NCBI RefSeq assembly: GCF_900114925.1
Contig: NZ_FOUR01000011.1
Location: 31,052-95,051 of the forward strand
Reading direction: 5' to 3'
Origin: Marinobacter pelagius
GTDB lineage: Bacteria > Pseudomonadota > Gammaproteobacteria > Pseudomonadales > Oleiphilaceae
Length of the DNA stretch: 64,000 bases
Shown here: positions 26,454 to 34,512 of the stretch, one piece after another
Numbering within the stretch: position 1 is the first letter of the stretch
How the letters are laid out: each line of letters begins with the position of its first letter
The notes under the pieces: generated by a model
The model's database searches: none
Seen by the model: the letters and a program-made list of their open reading frames with translations, nothing else
What the model was told of the DNA's origin: nothing
Program-made: the position numbers and the translations under genes

Positions 26454-26918
26454 CTAGAACGTCTGATCAGAATCGCCAGCGGTCTGCGCCATTATCTGCC
26501 GCTCCGGCTCGCCGGGCAGCACACCGGTCAACCAGGCTTCGATCACCGTTTCGCCATGCTGATTCGACAATACTGCTTCTGCCCTCGCCCGGTTCCGATC
26601 GTCCACCTCGGTGATCGTGAACACGCAGGCGATGGTATCCCCGAAGTACACCGGCCGGCGGAACCGGAAATTCATCCCGGAGGCGAGCCAGCCGATCTGG
26701 CCGCCCACCTCGGTAATCATTCCGCCCACCAGCAACCCGTGGCAAATGCGGCCTTGCAGGTTCTTCTCCCCGGCAAAGCGATCATCGTAGTGCACCGGAT
26801 TGTGGTCCCGGCTGATTTCACCGAATGCCAGGGTTTCTTCTTCGGTGAAGGTGCGGGTGATGGTAAAGGAATCGCCGGCCTTCAGACCGGCAATCGCCTT
26901 TTTGCGTATGGGTGACAT
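26454..26918 (-). CDS. MaoC-family dehydratase (hotdog fold)
   Basis: A 154-residue single-hotdog protein. The (R)-specific hydratase motif is clear: FGEISRDHNPVHYDDRFA with the catalytic Asp and His, followed by GRICHGLLVGGMI. Such enzymes hydrate enoyl-CoA to (R)-3-hydroxyacyl-CoA, as in PhaJ, or act on other acyl-CoA chains. The ATG at 26918 fits family length. Its upstream neighbour is a CopD-like gene on the same strand at 32 bases. Substrate unknown. Confidence 0.86.
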   Translation of the reverse strand: MSPIRKKAIAGLKAGDSFTITRTFTEEETLAFGEISRDHNPVHYDDRFAGEKNLQGRICHGLLVGGMITEVGGQIGWLASGMNFRFRRPVYFGDTIACVFTITEVDDRNRARAEAVLSNQHGETVIEAWLTGVLPGEPERQIMAQTAGDSDQTF

Positions 26919-26950
26919 GAATCCGGATCTCCGATCAACAGCAGCCTGGC

Positions 26951-27406
26951 TCAGAGATACCGGCCACCGGCACCGATCGCCACCACGATCAAGCCCAGGA
27001 TCAGGTTGGTACCCACCAGCTTGCGGATCTGCCCCACCTGGCGTCCGCCTTCCTGGGGATCCTTGTTGGCGACAGCCTGCTTGAGCCGCCGGAAAGGCGC
27101 GAAATACACGTGGAAGTACAACAGCATCATCACAATTCCCAGCCCCTGCATGACGTGGATATGCCAGCCGGCACCGGCCATGCCACCGAACACGCTGAAG
27201 ATCATCCAGTAACCGGTCACCAGCAACAGGATCACGGCCGCCCATACCCACTTGAAGAATCGGGACAGGGTATGGCACCAGAGCACACCGCGCTGGGACG
27301 CCTCAATCACCTCGACCACCGCCGGCCGCATGGCCATGTAGGCGAAAAACATGCCGCCGACCCAGATAACGGCGGAAAGCACGTGCAAAGCAACAGCCAG
27401 ACTCAT
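26951..27406 (-). CDS. CopD/DUF2269-like membrane protein
   Basis: A 151-residue protein with four helices. It begins MSLAVALHVLSAVIWVGGMF, with the His and Trp-Gly-Gly pattern of CopD-like and related four-helix proteins, and has HIHVMQGLGI with further His residues. The family includes proteins of copper uptake and haem-like proteins with histidines in the membrane. No copper gene is adjacent, so a copper role is not supported by context. The gene could share a transcript with the MaoC gene. Confidence 0.72.
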   Translation of the reverse strand: MSLAVALHVLSAVIWVGGMFFAYMAMRPAVVEVIEASQRGVLWCHTLSRFFKWVWAAVILLLVTGYWMIFSVFGGMAGAGWHIHVMQGLGIVMMLLYFHVYFAPFRRLKQAVANKDPQEGGRQVGQIRKLVGTNLILGLIVVAIGAGGRYL

Positions 27407-27589
27407 ATAACGACTCCCGGAAGATAAATATGTGTGATGAGCATAAGCGCCGACCGCCTCAAAGCCAACCTGTCATTCAGAAAGCACCGATTCCTCCAGC
27501 AGCGGCCGGAACAGAAACCGGTATTCGGCGGCCAAACGGACTTTCGGTTATCATCAAGAGTAAGTCGACACCTACCCGCCAGGAGCTGT

Positions 27590-28411
27590 ATGTCCTCACC
27601 CGTGGTATTTGCCGTTTTTGCGGTCATCCTGATTTCAGTCTCGGTGTTCTACCTGTTTTTCTACCGGGCCTGGCGCCGCAAACGGGAGCTCAGCCAGCCC
27701 TTTCCCAAGCAGTGGCGAGCAGTACTTGAGCAGCAGGTACCCTTCTACCGCCGGTTGCCGAAACCACAAAAAGAAATTCTGGAAAGCCTGGTTCAGCTTT
27801 TCCTGTCGGAGAAAGACTTTTACGGCTGCGACGGTTTTGAAGTGGACGAGCGCGTTCGACTGACCATTGCCGGCCACGCCTGTCTCCTGCTGCTCGGCCG
27901 CTCCTTCTCCCACTACGATGATATCCGCAGCATCCTGGTGTACCCGGATGTCTACCGCGTACAGCATGCCTGGGAACACGGCATGATCGTTCACGAAGGC
28001 GAGGAAGTGCGGGCGGGCGAGGCCTCAAGCCACGGGCAGGTGGTGCTGGCCTGGAGCGAATGCGAGCATGCCGCCAACGATTCCCACAGCCCGCATAACG
28101 TGATCCTCCACGAGTTCGCCCACCAGCTGGATTACCTGGATGGCTCCGCCGATGGCGCGCCTCCGCTCAGCGGTGAGCAGGCCAGCCATTGGCAGCAAAC
28201 CATGACGGAAGCCTACGAACACCTGCAAAACACCATCGAGCACCACCACAAGCCCTGGCTCGACCCTTATGGCGCCACCGAACCGGCGGAATTCTTCGCG
28301 GTGCTGACCGAAGCGTTCTTCCAGCAGCCGGCGCACTTGCGGCACGAGCAACCAAAAGTGTTCAAGGCCCTAAAGGACTACTACCGATTCGACCCTCTCC
28401 ATCCGGGCTAA
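27590..28411 (+). CDS. mtfA: zinc-dependent peptidase, MtfA (M90 family)
   Basis: A 273-residue protein with an N-terminal membrane helix (about residues 4-22) and the M90 peptidase domain. The zinc motif HEFAHQLD carries HExxH, and a downstream EPAEFFAVLTEAFF supplies the third ligand Glu. E. coli MtfA interacts with the glucose regulator Mlc. The ATG at 27590 has AGGAG four bases upstream; the frame upstream of it is not like the family. The last bases overlap the convergent DUF3147 gene. Confidence 0.86.
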   Translation: MSSPVVFAVFAVILISVSVFYLFFYRAWRRKRELSQPFPKQWRAVLEQQVPFYRRLPKPQKEILESLVQLFLSEKDFYGCDGFEVDERVRLTIAGHACLLLLGRSFSHYDDIRSILVYPDVYRVQHAWEHGMIVHEGEEVRAGEASSHGQVVLAWSECEHAANDSHSPHNVILHEFAHQLDYLDGSADGAPPLSGEQASHWQQTMTEAYEHLQNTIEHHHKPWLDPYGATEPAEFFAVLTEAFFQQPAHLRHEQPKVFKALKDYYRFDPLHPG

Positions 28412-28758
28412 TGACTGATCCCGAAGTGCTTTAATACAAGCACCATCACCAGGTAACAAACCGCAGTGATACCGATCGAAATAATCAGGCTCAGGTAGAA
28501 ATTCATGCCCTTGCCTAGCAAGAGGGGCAGAGCAATAAACAGAGCCAGGGAAGGCAGGACCAGCCAGAAGATGCTGGAGGCCAGGTCACTGATTTTCTGA
28601 ATATCCCCCGTATCCACATACAGCCAGATCATGGCGAGGACCGAGGTCAGCGGGACTGAAGCGAGGATGGCGCCAATGACGGAGCTGCGCTTGGCGATTT
28701 CAGAAATGAGGACCACCAGGACAGCAGTCACAGCCACTTTCGTGATGTAGTAAACCAA
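28408..28758 (-). CDS. DUF3147 membrane protein
   Basis: A 116-residue protein that is mostly membrane helices (about four). The segment ISEIAKRSSVIGAILASVP and the central LYVDTGDIQKISD look like DUF3147. Function is unknown. It overlaps the end of mtfA by four bases and is two bases from an upstream 76-residue gene, with which it probably forms an operon. Confidence 0.75.
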   Translation of the reverse strand: MVYYITKVAVTAVLVVLISEIAKRSSVIGAILASVPLTSVLAMIWLYVDTGDIQKISDLASSIFWLVLPSLALFIALPLLLGKGMNFYLSLIISIGITAVCYLVMVLVLKHFGISH

Positions 28759-28760
28759 GG

Positions 28761-28991
28761 TTATCCGTCTCCTTTGACACCCAGCCGGTCCAGATAAACA
28801 TGGAGCTCCTGCTCACTGATATTCACATACTCCAGCACCCGGCCATAGAGCATTACCGTAGGCACGTTGCGGCCGTTGAGCTCCCGCTGGGTTTCATGCA
28901 GCACATACAGGATGATCCGCTCGGTACGGGTCAGACCATCCCGCACATCCGGAATGGTTTCCAGCAGGGTATCCAGATCATCCTCTTTCAT
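28761..28991 (-). CDS. small acidic protein, unknown function
   Basis: A 76-residue soluble protein, MKEDDLDTLLETIPDVRDGL..., rich in Asp, Glu and Leu. The middle part (TRTERIILYVLHETQREL) and the following VPTVMLYGRVLEYVNISE could form a small winged-helix-like domain, as helices spaced this way occur in DNA-binding folds, but I recognise no family. It is two bases upstream of the DUF3147 gene, so the two are likely translated from one message. Confidence 0.62.
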   Translation of the reverse strand: MKEDDLDTLLETIPDVRDGLTRTERIILYVLHETQRELNGRNVPTVMLYGRVLEYVNISEQELHVYLDRLGVKGDG

Positions 28992-29036
28992 GGGGCTACC
29001 TGAACCTCATCAACCGGGTCCTTCGGTTTAATTGCA

Positions 29037-29372
29037 TTAGTGGGCACTGGATTTTGACAGCAGACTGATGATGAGCACGCCCGAGACAATCAGCGTCATC
29101 CCGATTACCGCTGGCAGATCCAGCCGCTGACCAAACACCAGCCAGCCAATCAACGCCACCAGCAGAATGCCCAGACCGGCCCATACAGCATAGGCAATGC
29201 CAACCGGAATTGCCTTTAGTGTGAGCGCCAGAAAGTAGAACGCGATGGCGTAGCCGCCGACCACCAGAACGCTCGGCACCAGCTTGGTGAACCCGTCACT
29301 GGCCTTCAGTGCCGACGTTGCGAGTACCTCGGCGACGATTGCAATACCCAGGAAAATCCAGCTTTTCATCAA
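29037..29372 (-). CDS. SMR-family multidrug efflux protein (EmrE type)
   Basis: A 111-residue protein with four helices of the small multidrug resistance family. The essential Glu lies in the first helix ([20 protein letters not shown]), and [19 protein letters not shown] is the conserved loop and helix. The proteins work as antiparallel dimers that exchange cationic drugs for protons. The YAVWAG motif is shared by both EmrE-like and guanidinium exporters, so substrate stays open. I looked for a guanidine riboswitch upstream and saw none. Confidence 0.88.
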   Translation of the reverse strand: MMKSWIFLGIAIVAEVLATSALKASDGFTKLVPSVLVVGGYAIAFYFLALTLKAIPVGIAYAVWAGLGILLVALIGWLVFGQRLDLPAVIGMTLIVSGVLIISLLSKSSAH

Positions 29373-29446
29373 TGATCACCCGATGCGGAAAAGGCCGAAC
29401 TGTAACGGGTAGGATCAGGCTTGCCTACCCCGCAGCGAGAGCGACG

Positions 29447-29908
29447 TCACAACCACCGCCGCACCCGAGATGCATAGCGATCAAAGGCTTCCCCGAACAA
29501 CGCTCGCATATGCCGTTCCTCCGGCAGAATCTGGAAGCGGTTCATGTAGACGATAAACAATGGCAACAATAAAGCGGCGAATACACTTCCCAGGAACAGC
29601 CCCCACGCAACAAGCATCAGCAGGAACCCCAGATACATCGGATTTCGGGTAAAACGATAGACCCCCTTGACCACCAGGCTTTCTGACTGGTGGGGTATAC
29701 GCGGATCCACCGTTGTGTCAGCGCTCCTGAACTCCAGAACCCCCAGCAGAGCAATGCATCCCCCCACGGCCAGAACGGCAGCGGAAAGCCAGAGCTTGCC
29801 GGGGATGGTGAGGTAACCGGCCGGCAGAATACGGGAAACTGCCCACATGGCCCCTCCGAAAATTATGACCAGCAGCAGGGGTGGGATCTTGAGTTCAAGT
29901 GCGTTCAT
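29447..29908 (-). CDS. isoprenylcysteine carboxylmethyltransferase-family membrane protein
   Basis: A 153-residue protein with four helices. The hallmark is VVKGVYRFTRNPMYLGFLL, followed by a final EERHMRALFGEAFDRY; together these form the SAM-binding region of the ICMT/PEMT-like membrane methyltransferases. The start at 29908 has GGAAG upstream; the frame continuing beyond it is not related. The bacterial substrate is unknown. A hairpin of GGGTAGG and CCTACCC lies between this gene and the SMR gene. Confidence 0.85.
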   Translation of the reverse strand: MNALELKIPPLLLVIIFGGAMWAVSRILPAGYLTIPGKLWLSAAVLAVGGCIALLGVLEFRSADTTVDPRIPHQSESLVVKGVYRFTRNPMYLGFLLMLVAWGLFLGSVFAALLLPLFIVYMNRFQILPEERHMRALFGEAFDRYASRVRRWL

Positions 29909-30034
29909 GATCGAATGTCTTCCGTCTTTCCTTTGACCTGTTCGCCGGCGCCATTGTTTACTGACCGCAAACATAAACTGATCGCCGGGGTTGAGCGAGA
30001 GGCCCCGCCCGAATCCGAATGGTAATCGAAAAAT

Positions 30035-30772
30035 ATGAGCACACACGAACAATATATGGCCGATTTCATGCGCGTGTTTTCGGAACTGGACCGCTGGGGC
30101 CCGGGTTCGGAACAAGACACATTGAAGGCGTTGTCCACGGTGCCATTCGAGCCCCAACAGATCCTGGAAATCGGCTGCGGCAAGGGTGTTGCCACAACCG
30201 TGCTGGCCACCCATACCTCGGCGCATATCGTTGCGGTGGATAACGACGAGCCGGCCCTGGCTCGCCTGTGGGAGAGAGCCCGGGAAGCAGGCCTTTCTGA
30301 ACGTATCGAAACCGCCTGCCACAGTATGCAGGACCTGCCCTTCGAAGAAGCCAGTTTCGATGTGATCTGGTCGGAAGGCAGTGCCTACATTATGGGCCTG
30401 GCGAACGCGTTCGAGGCATGGCGCCCACTGCTGAAAACCGGCGGTGTGCTGGTTGTGAGTGACCTGGTGTGGCTGACGGATTCGCCAAGCGACGACGCAC
30501 GGGCCTTCTGGCAGGAAGAATATCCCGACATGTCGACGGTCTCTGATCGGCTTACCCAGGCCACCGCCGCCGGCTACACGCTTATCGACACTTTTGAATT
30601 GAGCGAGGCGGCCTGGTCCGAGTACATCGTACCGCTTGCAAAACGAGCCCATGAAGTCGCATCCCAGTTGCCGGACTCAGCTGCCCTTCAGGATCTTGAG
30701 CGGGAACTGGAGATTTACCGGAACCATCTGGGTGAATTCGGCTACCAGATGTTCGTGTTCCGGAAAGACTGA
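30035..30772 (+). CDS. class I SAM-dependent methyltransferase
   Basis: The protein has 245 residues. SAM-binding motif I is ILEIGCGKGVATTVL (about residue 47), an acidic residue ends the second strand (HIVAVDNDEPALARL), and motif III is in FDVIWSEGSAYIMG. The fold fits small-molecule methyltransferases of the Methyltransf_25/11 groups. It is divergent from the ICMT-like gene with about 126 bases between them. A stem of nine bases (30785-30793 with 30810-30818) follows the gene but lacks a T-run. Confidence 0.86.
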   Translation: MSTHEQYMADFMRVFSELDRWGPGSEQDTLKALSTVPFEPQQILEIGCGKGVATTVLATHTSAHIVAVDNDEPALARLWERAREAGLSERIETACHSMQDLPFEEASFDVIWSEGSAYIMGLANAFEAWRPLLKTGGVLVVSDLVWLTDSPSDDARAFWQEEYPDMSTVSDRLTQATAAGYTLIDTFELSEAAWSEYIVPLAKRAHEVASQLPDSAALQDLERELEIYRNHLGEFGYQMFVFRKD

Positions 30773-30832
30773 TCCCGATTCCGGCGCCCTGGCACTGGCA
30801 TGAATTCAAGCCAGGGCGATCAGGCTCTCCAT

Positions 30833-31315
30833 TTACCCCGGCAAATGAATCAGCGGCAGTGGCGATTGGGGTTTGACGGTCTGGATCGCAAAGTTGCTTC
30901 GAATGTCCCGGACTCCGGGTAACTTGAGCAGCGTATTGGTCAAAAATTCCTTGTAGGCGCGGAGATCGGGCACCACAACCTGCAACAGGAAATCCGACTC
31001 CCCGGACACCAGATGGGCCATCACCACTTCCGGCAGAACACTTACCGCCTCGCAAAAAGCCTCGGCTTCCTTTTCCTGATGACGCTCCACTTTGATGTCG
31101 ACGAATACGGTTAGCCCCAAACCCACTTTTTCCTGATCCAGGATTGCGCTGTAGCCCTTGATCACCCCGGATTCTTCAAGCAGGCGCACCCTCCGCGAGC
31201 AAGGCGACGGGGACAGGCCGATGCCCTCCGCCAGATCCGTGTTTGGCACGCGGCCATCCGTCTGCAGCGCCTCCAGAAGCTTCCGATCAAATCGGTCAAA
31301 TTTATGACTTGGCAT
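30833..31315 (-). CDS. Lrp/AsnC-family transcriptional regulator
   Basis: A 160-residue regulator from the ATG at MPSHKFDRFD. An N-terminal HTH (LLEALQTDGRVPNTDLAEGI, then LSPSPCSRRVRLLEESGVI) precedes a RAM/AsnC_trans_reg effector domain with VVMAHLVSGESDFLLQVV. The divergent neighbour is a LysE-family exporter, a common Lrp-family target that responds to amino acids, and about 130 bases separate them. Control of the exporter is inferred from this layout. Confidence 0.88.
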   Translation of the reverse strand: MPSHKFDRFDRKLLEALQTDGRVPNTDLAEGIGLSPSPCSRRVRLLEESGVIKGYSAILDQEKVGLGLTVFVDIKVERHQEKEAEAFCEAVSVLPEVVMAHLVSGESDFLLQVVVPDLRAYKEFLTNTLLKLPGVRDIRSNFAIQTVKPQSPLPLIHLPG

Positions 31316-31446
31316 GAACAGCCTCATACAAGAATAAAATTAGCGAATAACACCAATCTTCTATGCTTTTGTGGCTGATAAAGCAACCATTCACTAGACG
31401 ACGAGAGATATACTCAAAGCTTCAATACCGGCAAGAGACATGGCCC

Positions 31447-32073
31447 GTGGCTGACCTTCTACTGTTCCTGACTGCGCTTGTGGCGATTTACCTCGCGCCA
31501 GGGCCGGACATGATCCTGGTACTCGGAACCTCCGTGAGCAGCGGCCCCAGAAAGGCCATGGCCGTTGCTGTGGGCCTTGCCATTGCCAGGGGCTGCCATG
31601 TCCTGCTCGCGGCGGTGGGGCTTGCGACGCTGTTTGCGACTCACCCCTGGACCTACCACACGGTGCGATTACTGGGCGCGGCTTATCTGCTGTACCTGGG
31701 GTGGCAGTTCTTCCGGACAGGTCATTCGCTCACTGATCAACCCCAGTCAGCGGCAGGCACTGTTCCAGCAGCGGGGTATCTGGCCAGTTTCCGACGAGGG
31801 CTGGCAACCAACCTGTTAAACCCCAAATCCCTGATCTTCTGCTCCGTACTGCTTCCGCAGTTCATCCAGCCGGAACTCTCAGGCATTGCCGGACAGTTCG
31901 CCATTCTGGCGCTGATTCTGGTGCTGACCGGACTGGTCTTTGATTTTGCCTACGCGATTCTGGGGCGGGCACTCTGGGCACTTACCAGCGGCAACGCCCG
32001 ATACCGTAAAGCCCAGAACAACATCTTTGGCTGTCTGCTGACAGGCATCGGGCTGAAGGTTGCATTGGATTGA
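31447..32073 (+). CDS. LysE/RhtB-family exporter
   Basis: A 208-residue protein with six helices. The N-terminal FLTALVAIYLAPGPDMILVL with the AxPGP motif is characteristic of RhtB/LysE exporters of amino acids and derivatives. I place the start at GTG 31447, giving family length; an ATG at 31363 would add 28 polar residues that do not match. It is divergent from an Lrp-type regulator. The substrate is not predictable. Confidence 0.85.
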   Translation: MADLLLFLTALVAIYLAPGPDMILVLGTSVSSGPRKAMAVAVGLAIARGCHVLLAAVGLATLFATHPWTYHTVRLLGAAYLLYLGWQFFRTGHSLTDQPQSAAGTVPAAGYLASFRRGLATNLLNPKSLIFCSVLLPQFIQPELSGIAGQFAILALILVLTGLVFDFAYAILGRALWALTSGNARYRKAQNNIFGCLLTGIGLKVALD

Positions 32074-32096
32074 TTCAGCCACTGACGGGCTGCCTT

Positions 32097-32594
32097 CTAT
32101 TTCATCCGATACACACGAACTTTCCAACCACTGTAGTCAGTTTCATGAAAGGACGTGAATCCGCACTTTTCAAGCACCCGGATAGAGGCTGTATGAAGTG
32201 GTGAGACAATCCCGACAATGGATGGGAGATTGCAGGTGGTAAAACCGTAATCCAGCACCGCCTTCACCGCTTCAGAGGCGAGCCCCTTGCCCCACTGATG
32301 CCGGGCAAGGCGGTACGCGATCTCAACTTCTCCCGTGCCATCCACCGTCGCATGGCTTAGCCCGCAGAACCCGATGAGCTCTCCGGATTCCTTCCCGATC
32401 ATCGCCCACTGGCCATAGCCGAGCTCTCGATAGCAGCTTCGACTCCAGTCGATGAATTCTGCGGTGTCCGCTTCTGTCAGTATCCCCTTGCTGGAGAACT
32501 CCATAACAGACGGGTCACCGAGAATCTTGCTGAGTGCTGGTGTATCAGCCTTCTCAAACTCTCTGATCAGTAGCCTGGGGGTTTCTATCAACAT
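32097..32594 (-). CDS. GNAT-family N-acetyltransferase (RimJ-like)
   Basis: A 165-residue enzyme with typical opening MLIETPRLLIREF, acyl-CoA loop RHQWGKGLASEAV, and closing ASIRVLEKCGFTS. It is of the RimJ/RimL group that acetylates N-terminal amines or small amines. I chose ATG 32594; a GTG at 32603 would overlap the VOC stop by one base and add three residues. It lies directly downstream of a VOC gene and is probably cotranscribed with it. Confidence 0.86.
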   Translation of the reverse strand: MLIETPRLLIREFEKADTPALSKILGDPSVMEFSSKGILTEADTAEFIDWSRSCYRELGYGQWAMIGKESGELIGFCGLSHATVDGTGEVEIAYRLARHQWGKGLASEAVKAVLDYGFTTCNLPSIVGIVSPLHTASIRVLEKCGFTSFHETDYSGWKVRVYRMK

Positions 32595-32602
32595 CGGAGT
32601 CA

Positions 32603-33034
32603 CTAACAGTCGGATTTCAGGTTGTTGTCATCCGGCGGCCCTACCCAGAAAAACGGGTTGTGTGCGACTTCCCAAAGGTAACCATCGGGGTCAGAGAAGT
32701 ATCCTGCGTAGCCGCCCCAGTCGGTCTTCTGGGCGGGCTTAGTGACCACGGCACCCGCTGAAATTGCCTGGGCCATTACCTGATCGACTTCTCGCTCAGA
32801 AATTACATTGTGCGCCAGACTGAATCCTGCAAAGCCTCCAGGAGCCCCATCTACCAACGCATCCTCGGCAAGAGCGTCTCGTCCGTACAAACCTAACCAG
32901 GTGCCGTTCAAGGTAAAAAATGCCACTCCCGGAGGGGAATCCATTCGAGGAAAGCCAAGTCCTTTTTCATAGAACTCGATCGAACGCTGCAGATCGCTCA
33001 CGCCCAATGTAATCATACTGATCCGTGGTTTCAT
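32603..33034 (-). CDS. VOC-family protein (glyoxalase/bleomycin-resistance fold)
   Basis: A 143-residue protein of two beta-alpha-beta-beta-beta modules. It opens SMITLGVSDLQRSIEFYEKG, and its second half has YAGYFSDPDGYLWEVAHN, the metal-ligand Glu region. The ATG at 33034 has GGAGG five bases upstream and fixes the start; the upstream frame is unrelated. It is followed closely by the GNAT gene. Enzyme or resistance function cannot be told from sequence. Confidence 0.87.
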   Translation of the reverse strand: MKPRISMITLGVSDLQRSIEFYEKGLGFPRMDSPPGVAFFTLNGTWLGLYGRDALAEDALVDGAPGGFAGFSLAHNVISEREVDQVMAQAISAGAVVTKPAQKTDWGGYAGYFSDPDGYLWEVAHNPFFWVGPPDDNNLKSDC

Positions 33035-33086
33035 GATGCCTCCATGCATAGCCCAAGATCCGCGACATGGGATATTTGATCCAGAT

Positions 33087-33920
33087 TCAGAATACGTAGA
33101 TGGCTCCAACACCCACTTCCGCTTCGAAATCGCTGCGCGCAATTGGGCTATCCCTGACATCGCTACTAAAGTGCTCGTATAGCGCCTCGCCATACAGCTG
33201 CCAGTTGTCGCTTAAAAAATAACGGAAGGTATAGTTTAGACCGATAGAGCGAAAGCCACCGTCGAGATCGGTTTCAGCCAGCCCGGAATTAGCTGCCTGT
33301 TCTGCGGTGATACCAAAGTCCCGATTAGCGTAGTCGCTATCGTGAAAAACCAAAACAAGACTCAGATCAGACCCCGTGCCATCTGTTTGATCACCGAAAC
33401 GACGACCAGCCCCAAAAATACCAAGGCTTCCGTCTTCGCTAGCAATAAGTCGTCCGTCCAGCCAATAACGCCAGTCCGAATCGAGTGCACGACGCGCCTG
33501 CAAAACGATTTCAGTGCTCCCGTCGATATCACCAAGCCCGTCTAAACGACCGTCCTCGGAATCACTCTCTTCACGACCCTCTTCGAAAGGGAAAGCCACA
33601 GCCACGTCAAATAGCCAGGCCTGAGATCGGAGTCCCCGCCAGCCGAGTGCCGCACCCGCCCAATAGTAGATATCATTTCCATTGCGCCATTGCACTGCGC
33701 CAGCAGGATCGACCTCCAGCTCATATTCATCAGACCCTTCGTAGGCAGACTCGTACTCAATACCCAGACCAAGCCCTACTCCCCAGCCATCTTCGCCTCT
33801 GGTGAAGTCATCAACCGAGGGCAATGGCACCAAAGCTGTCCCTGATTCTTCTCCAATTGCGGTTTGAACGAAAAACACTTGTACAAATAAAACCAACGTT
33901 AAACCGATGAACTTTTTCAT
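33087..33920 (-). CDS. MipA/OmpV-family outer membrane protein
   Basis: A 277-residue beta-barrel protein with a signal peptide (MKKFIGLTLVLFVQVFFVQT, cut near AIGEE). Alternating strands, the GWGVGLGLGIEYESAYEGSD start of the mature chain and the final EVGVGAIYVF with C-terminal Phe show an outer-membrane barrel of the MipA/OmpV group. E. coli MipA is a scaffold for murein synthesis, but most homologues are uncharacterised. It lies next to the cassette array and is the last gene with normal base composition on this side. Confidence 0.85.
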   Translation of the reverse strand: MKKFIGLTLVLFVQVFFVQTAIGEESGTALVPLPSVDDFTRGEDGWGVGLGLGIEYESAYEGSDEYELEVDPAGAVQWRNGNDIYYWAGAALGWRGLRSQAWLFDVAVAFPFEEGREESDSEDGRLDGLGDIDGSTEIVLQARRALDSDWRYWLDGRLIASEDGSLGIFGAGRRFGDQTDGTGSDLSLVLVFHDSDYANRDFGITAEQAANSGLAETDLDGGFRSIGLNYTFRYFLSDNWQLYGEALYEHFSSDVRDSPIARSDFEAEVGVGAIYVF

Positions 33921-34164
33921 TTACGCTCCAGTTTGGGCACACAGATAAGCTAAGGGGCACATAACCAATATTACGATTCTCTTTTTGCACAAGATCACTG
34001 TCTAATGCGTAAGTGACCTGCACCCAACGTTCCAATGCATCGTGATCTTAGTCATGTTCATCACCAAAGAACTCGTCGGCCAAATCTGGGCCATCGCCCG
34101 GGAAGTGTTGATCGCCAAACCCGATCCAAGGTTAATGCTATGACAACGGTTATGGGACAAAACA

Positions 34165-34435
34165 GGCGCTTCAGGCTGCGGAGTGTGAAGCAACCCTCAA
34201 TGCGCGTTAGGAAGCCTGACTGAAGCCTCAGACCAGACGCTCGTTCCTAGGCGGAGGACCGGCTTCACGACGGGAAAGTAAGGTGGTGAGAACCCACGGA
34301 TATCAGCATGAAAACCGTCGACGATTACTGGCCTCAGCGTCTGTCCTGCCCCCCCCCTTACACAGCGGGAAAGCAGCTCTGCAAAACGGGCCTGGACTGG
34401 TGCATGCCTCTTGATGTGGGGAGTCCATGTAGCTT
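34165..34435 (+). ncRNA. putative structured RNA element next to the cassette array
   Basis: This part of the gene-free stretch 33921-34435 is GC-rich, unlike the adjacent AT-rich cassettes. It holds nested perfect stems: GTGAAGC (34185-34191) with GCTTCAC (34262-34268), and inside it TAGGAA (34208-34213) with TTCCTA (34244-34249). Then come GTGG/CCAC around 34283-34297, ACGG/CCGT at 34297-34316, and a TGGACT/AGTCCA pair between 34393 and 34427. It ends where an attC-like site begins. The pattern suggests a mobile structured RNA, such as a HEARO/omega RNA or the 5' domains of a group II intron. I see no IscB or reverse transcriptase gene with it. Strand is my guess from the stems and position. 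Confidence 0.42.
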
Positions 34436-34498
34436 GCATAAACGGCGCCCGACTAGGGCATCCGGTGGAGGCCCATCGGGCCGGAACGAATTTAATGC
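34436..34498 (-). repeat. attC-like recombination site (3' of the Sel1 cassette)
   Basis: Outer arms GCATAAAC (34436-34443) and TTTAATGC (34491-34498) are near-complementary. Inside, on the minus strand, are GGCCC/GGGCC and GCCC/GGGC stems, as in folded integron attC sites. The R box does not match the 5' edge of the Sel1 cassette, so this site is less secure than the one at 37020. Confidence 0.45.
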
Positions 34499-34512
34499 GA
34501 TTGTGAAAAAAT

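Noticed and set aside
29373..29446. Guanidine riboswitch before the SMR gene
   Set aside because: Only a plain GGGTAGG/CCTACCC hairpin is present; none of the ykkC or mini-ykkC motifs (such as paired ACGR loops) could be found.
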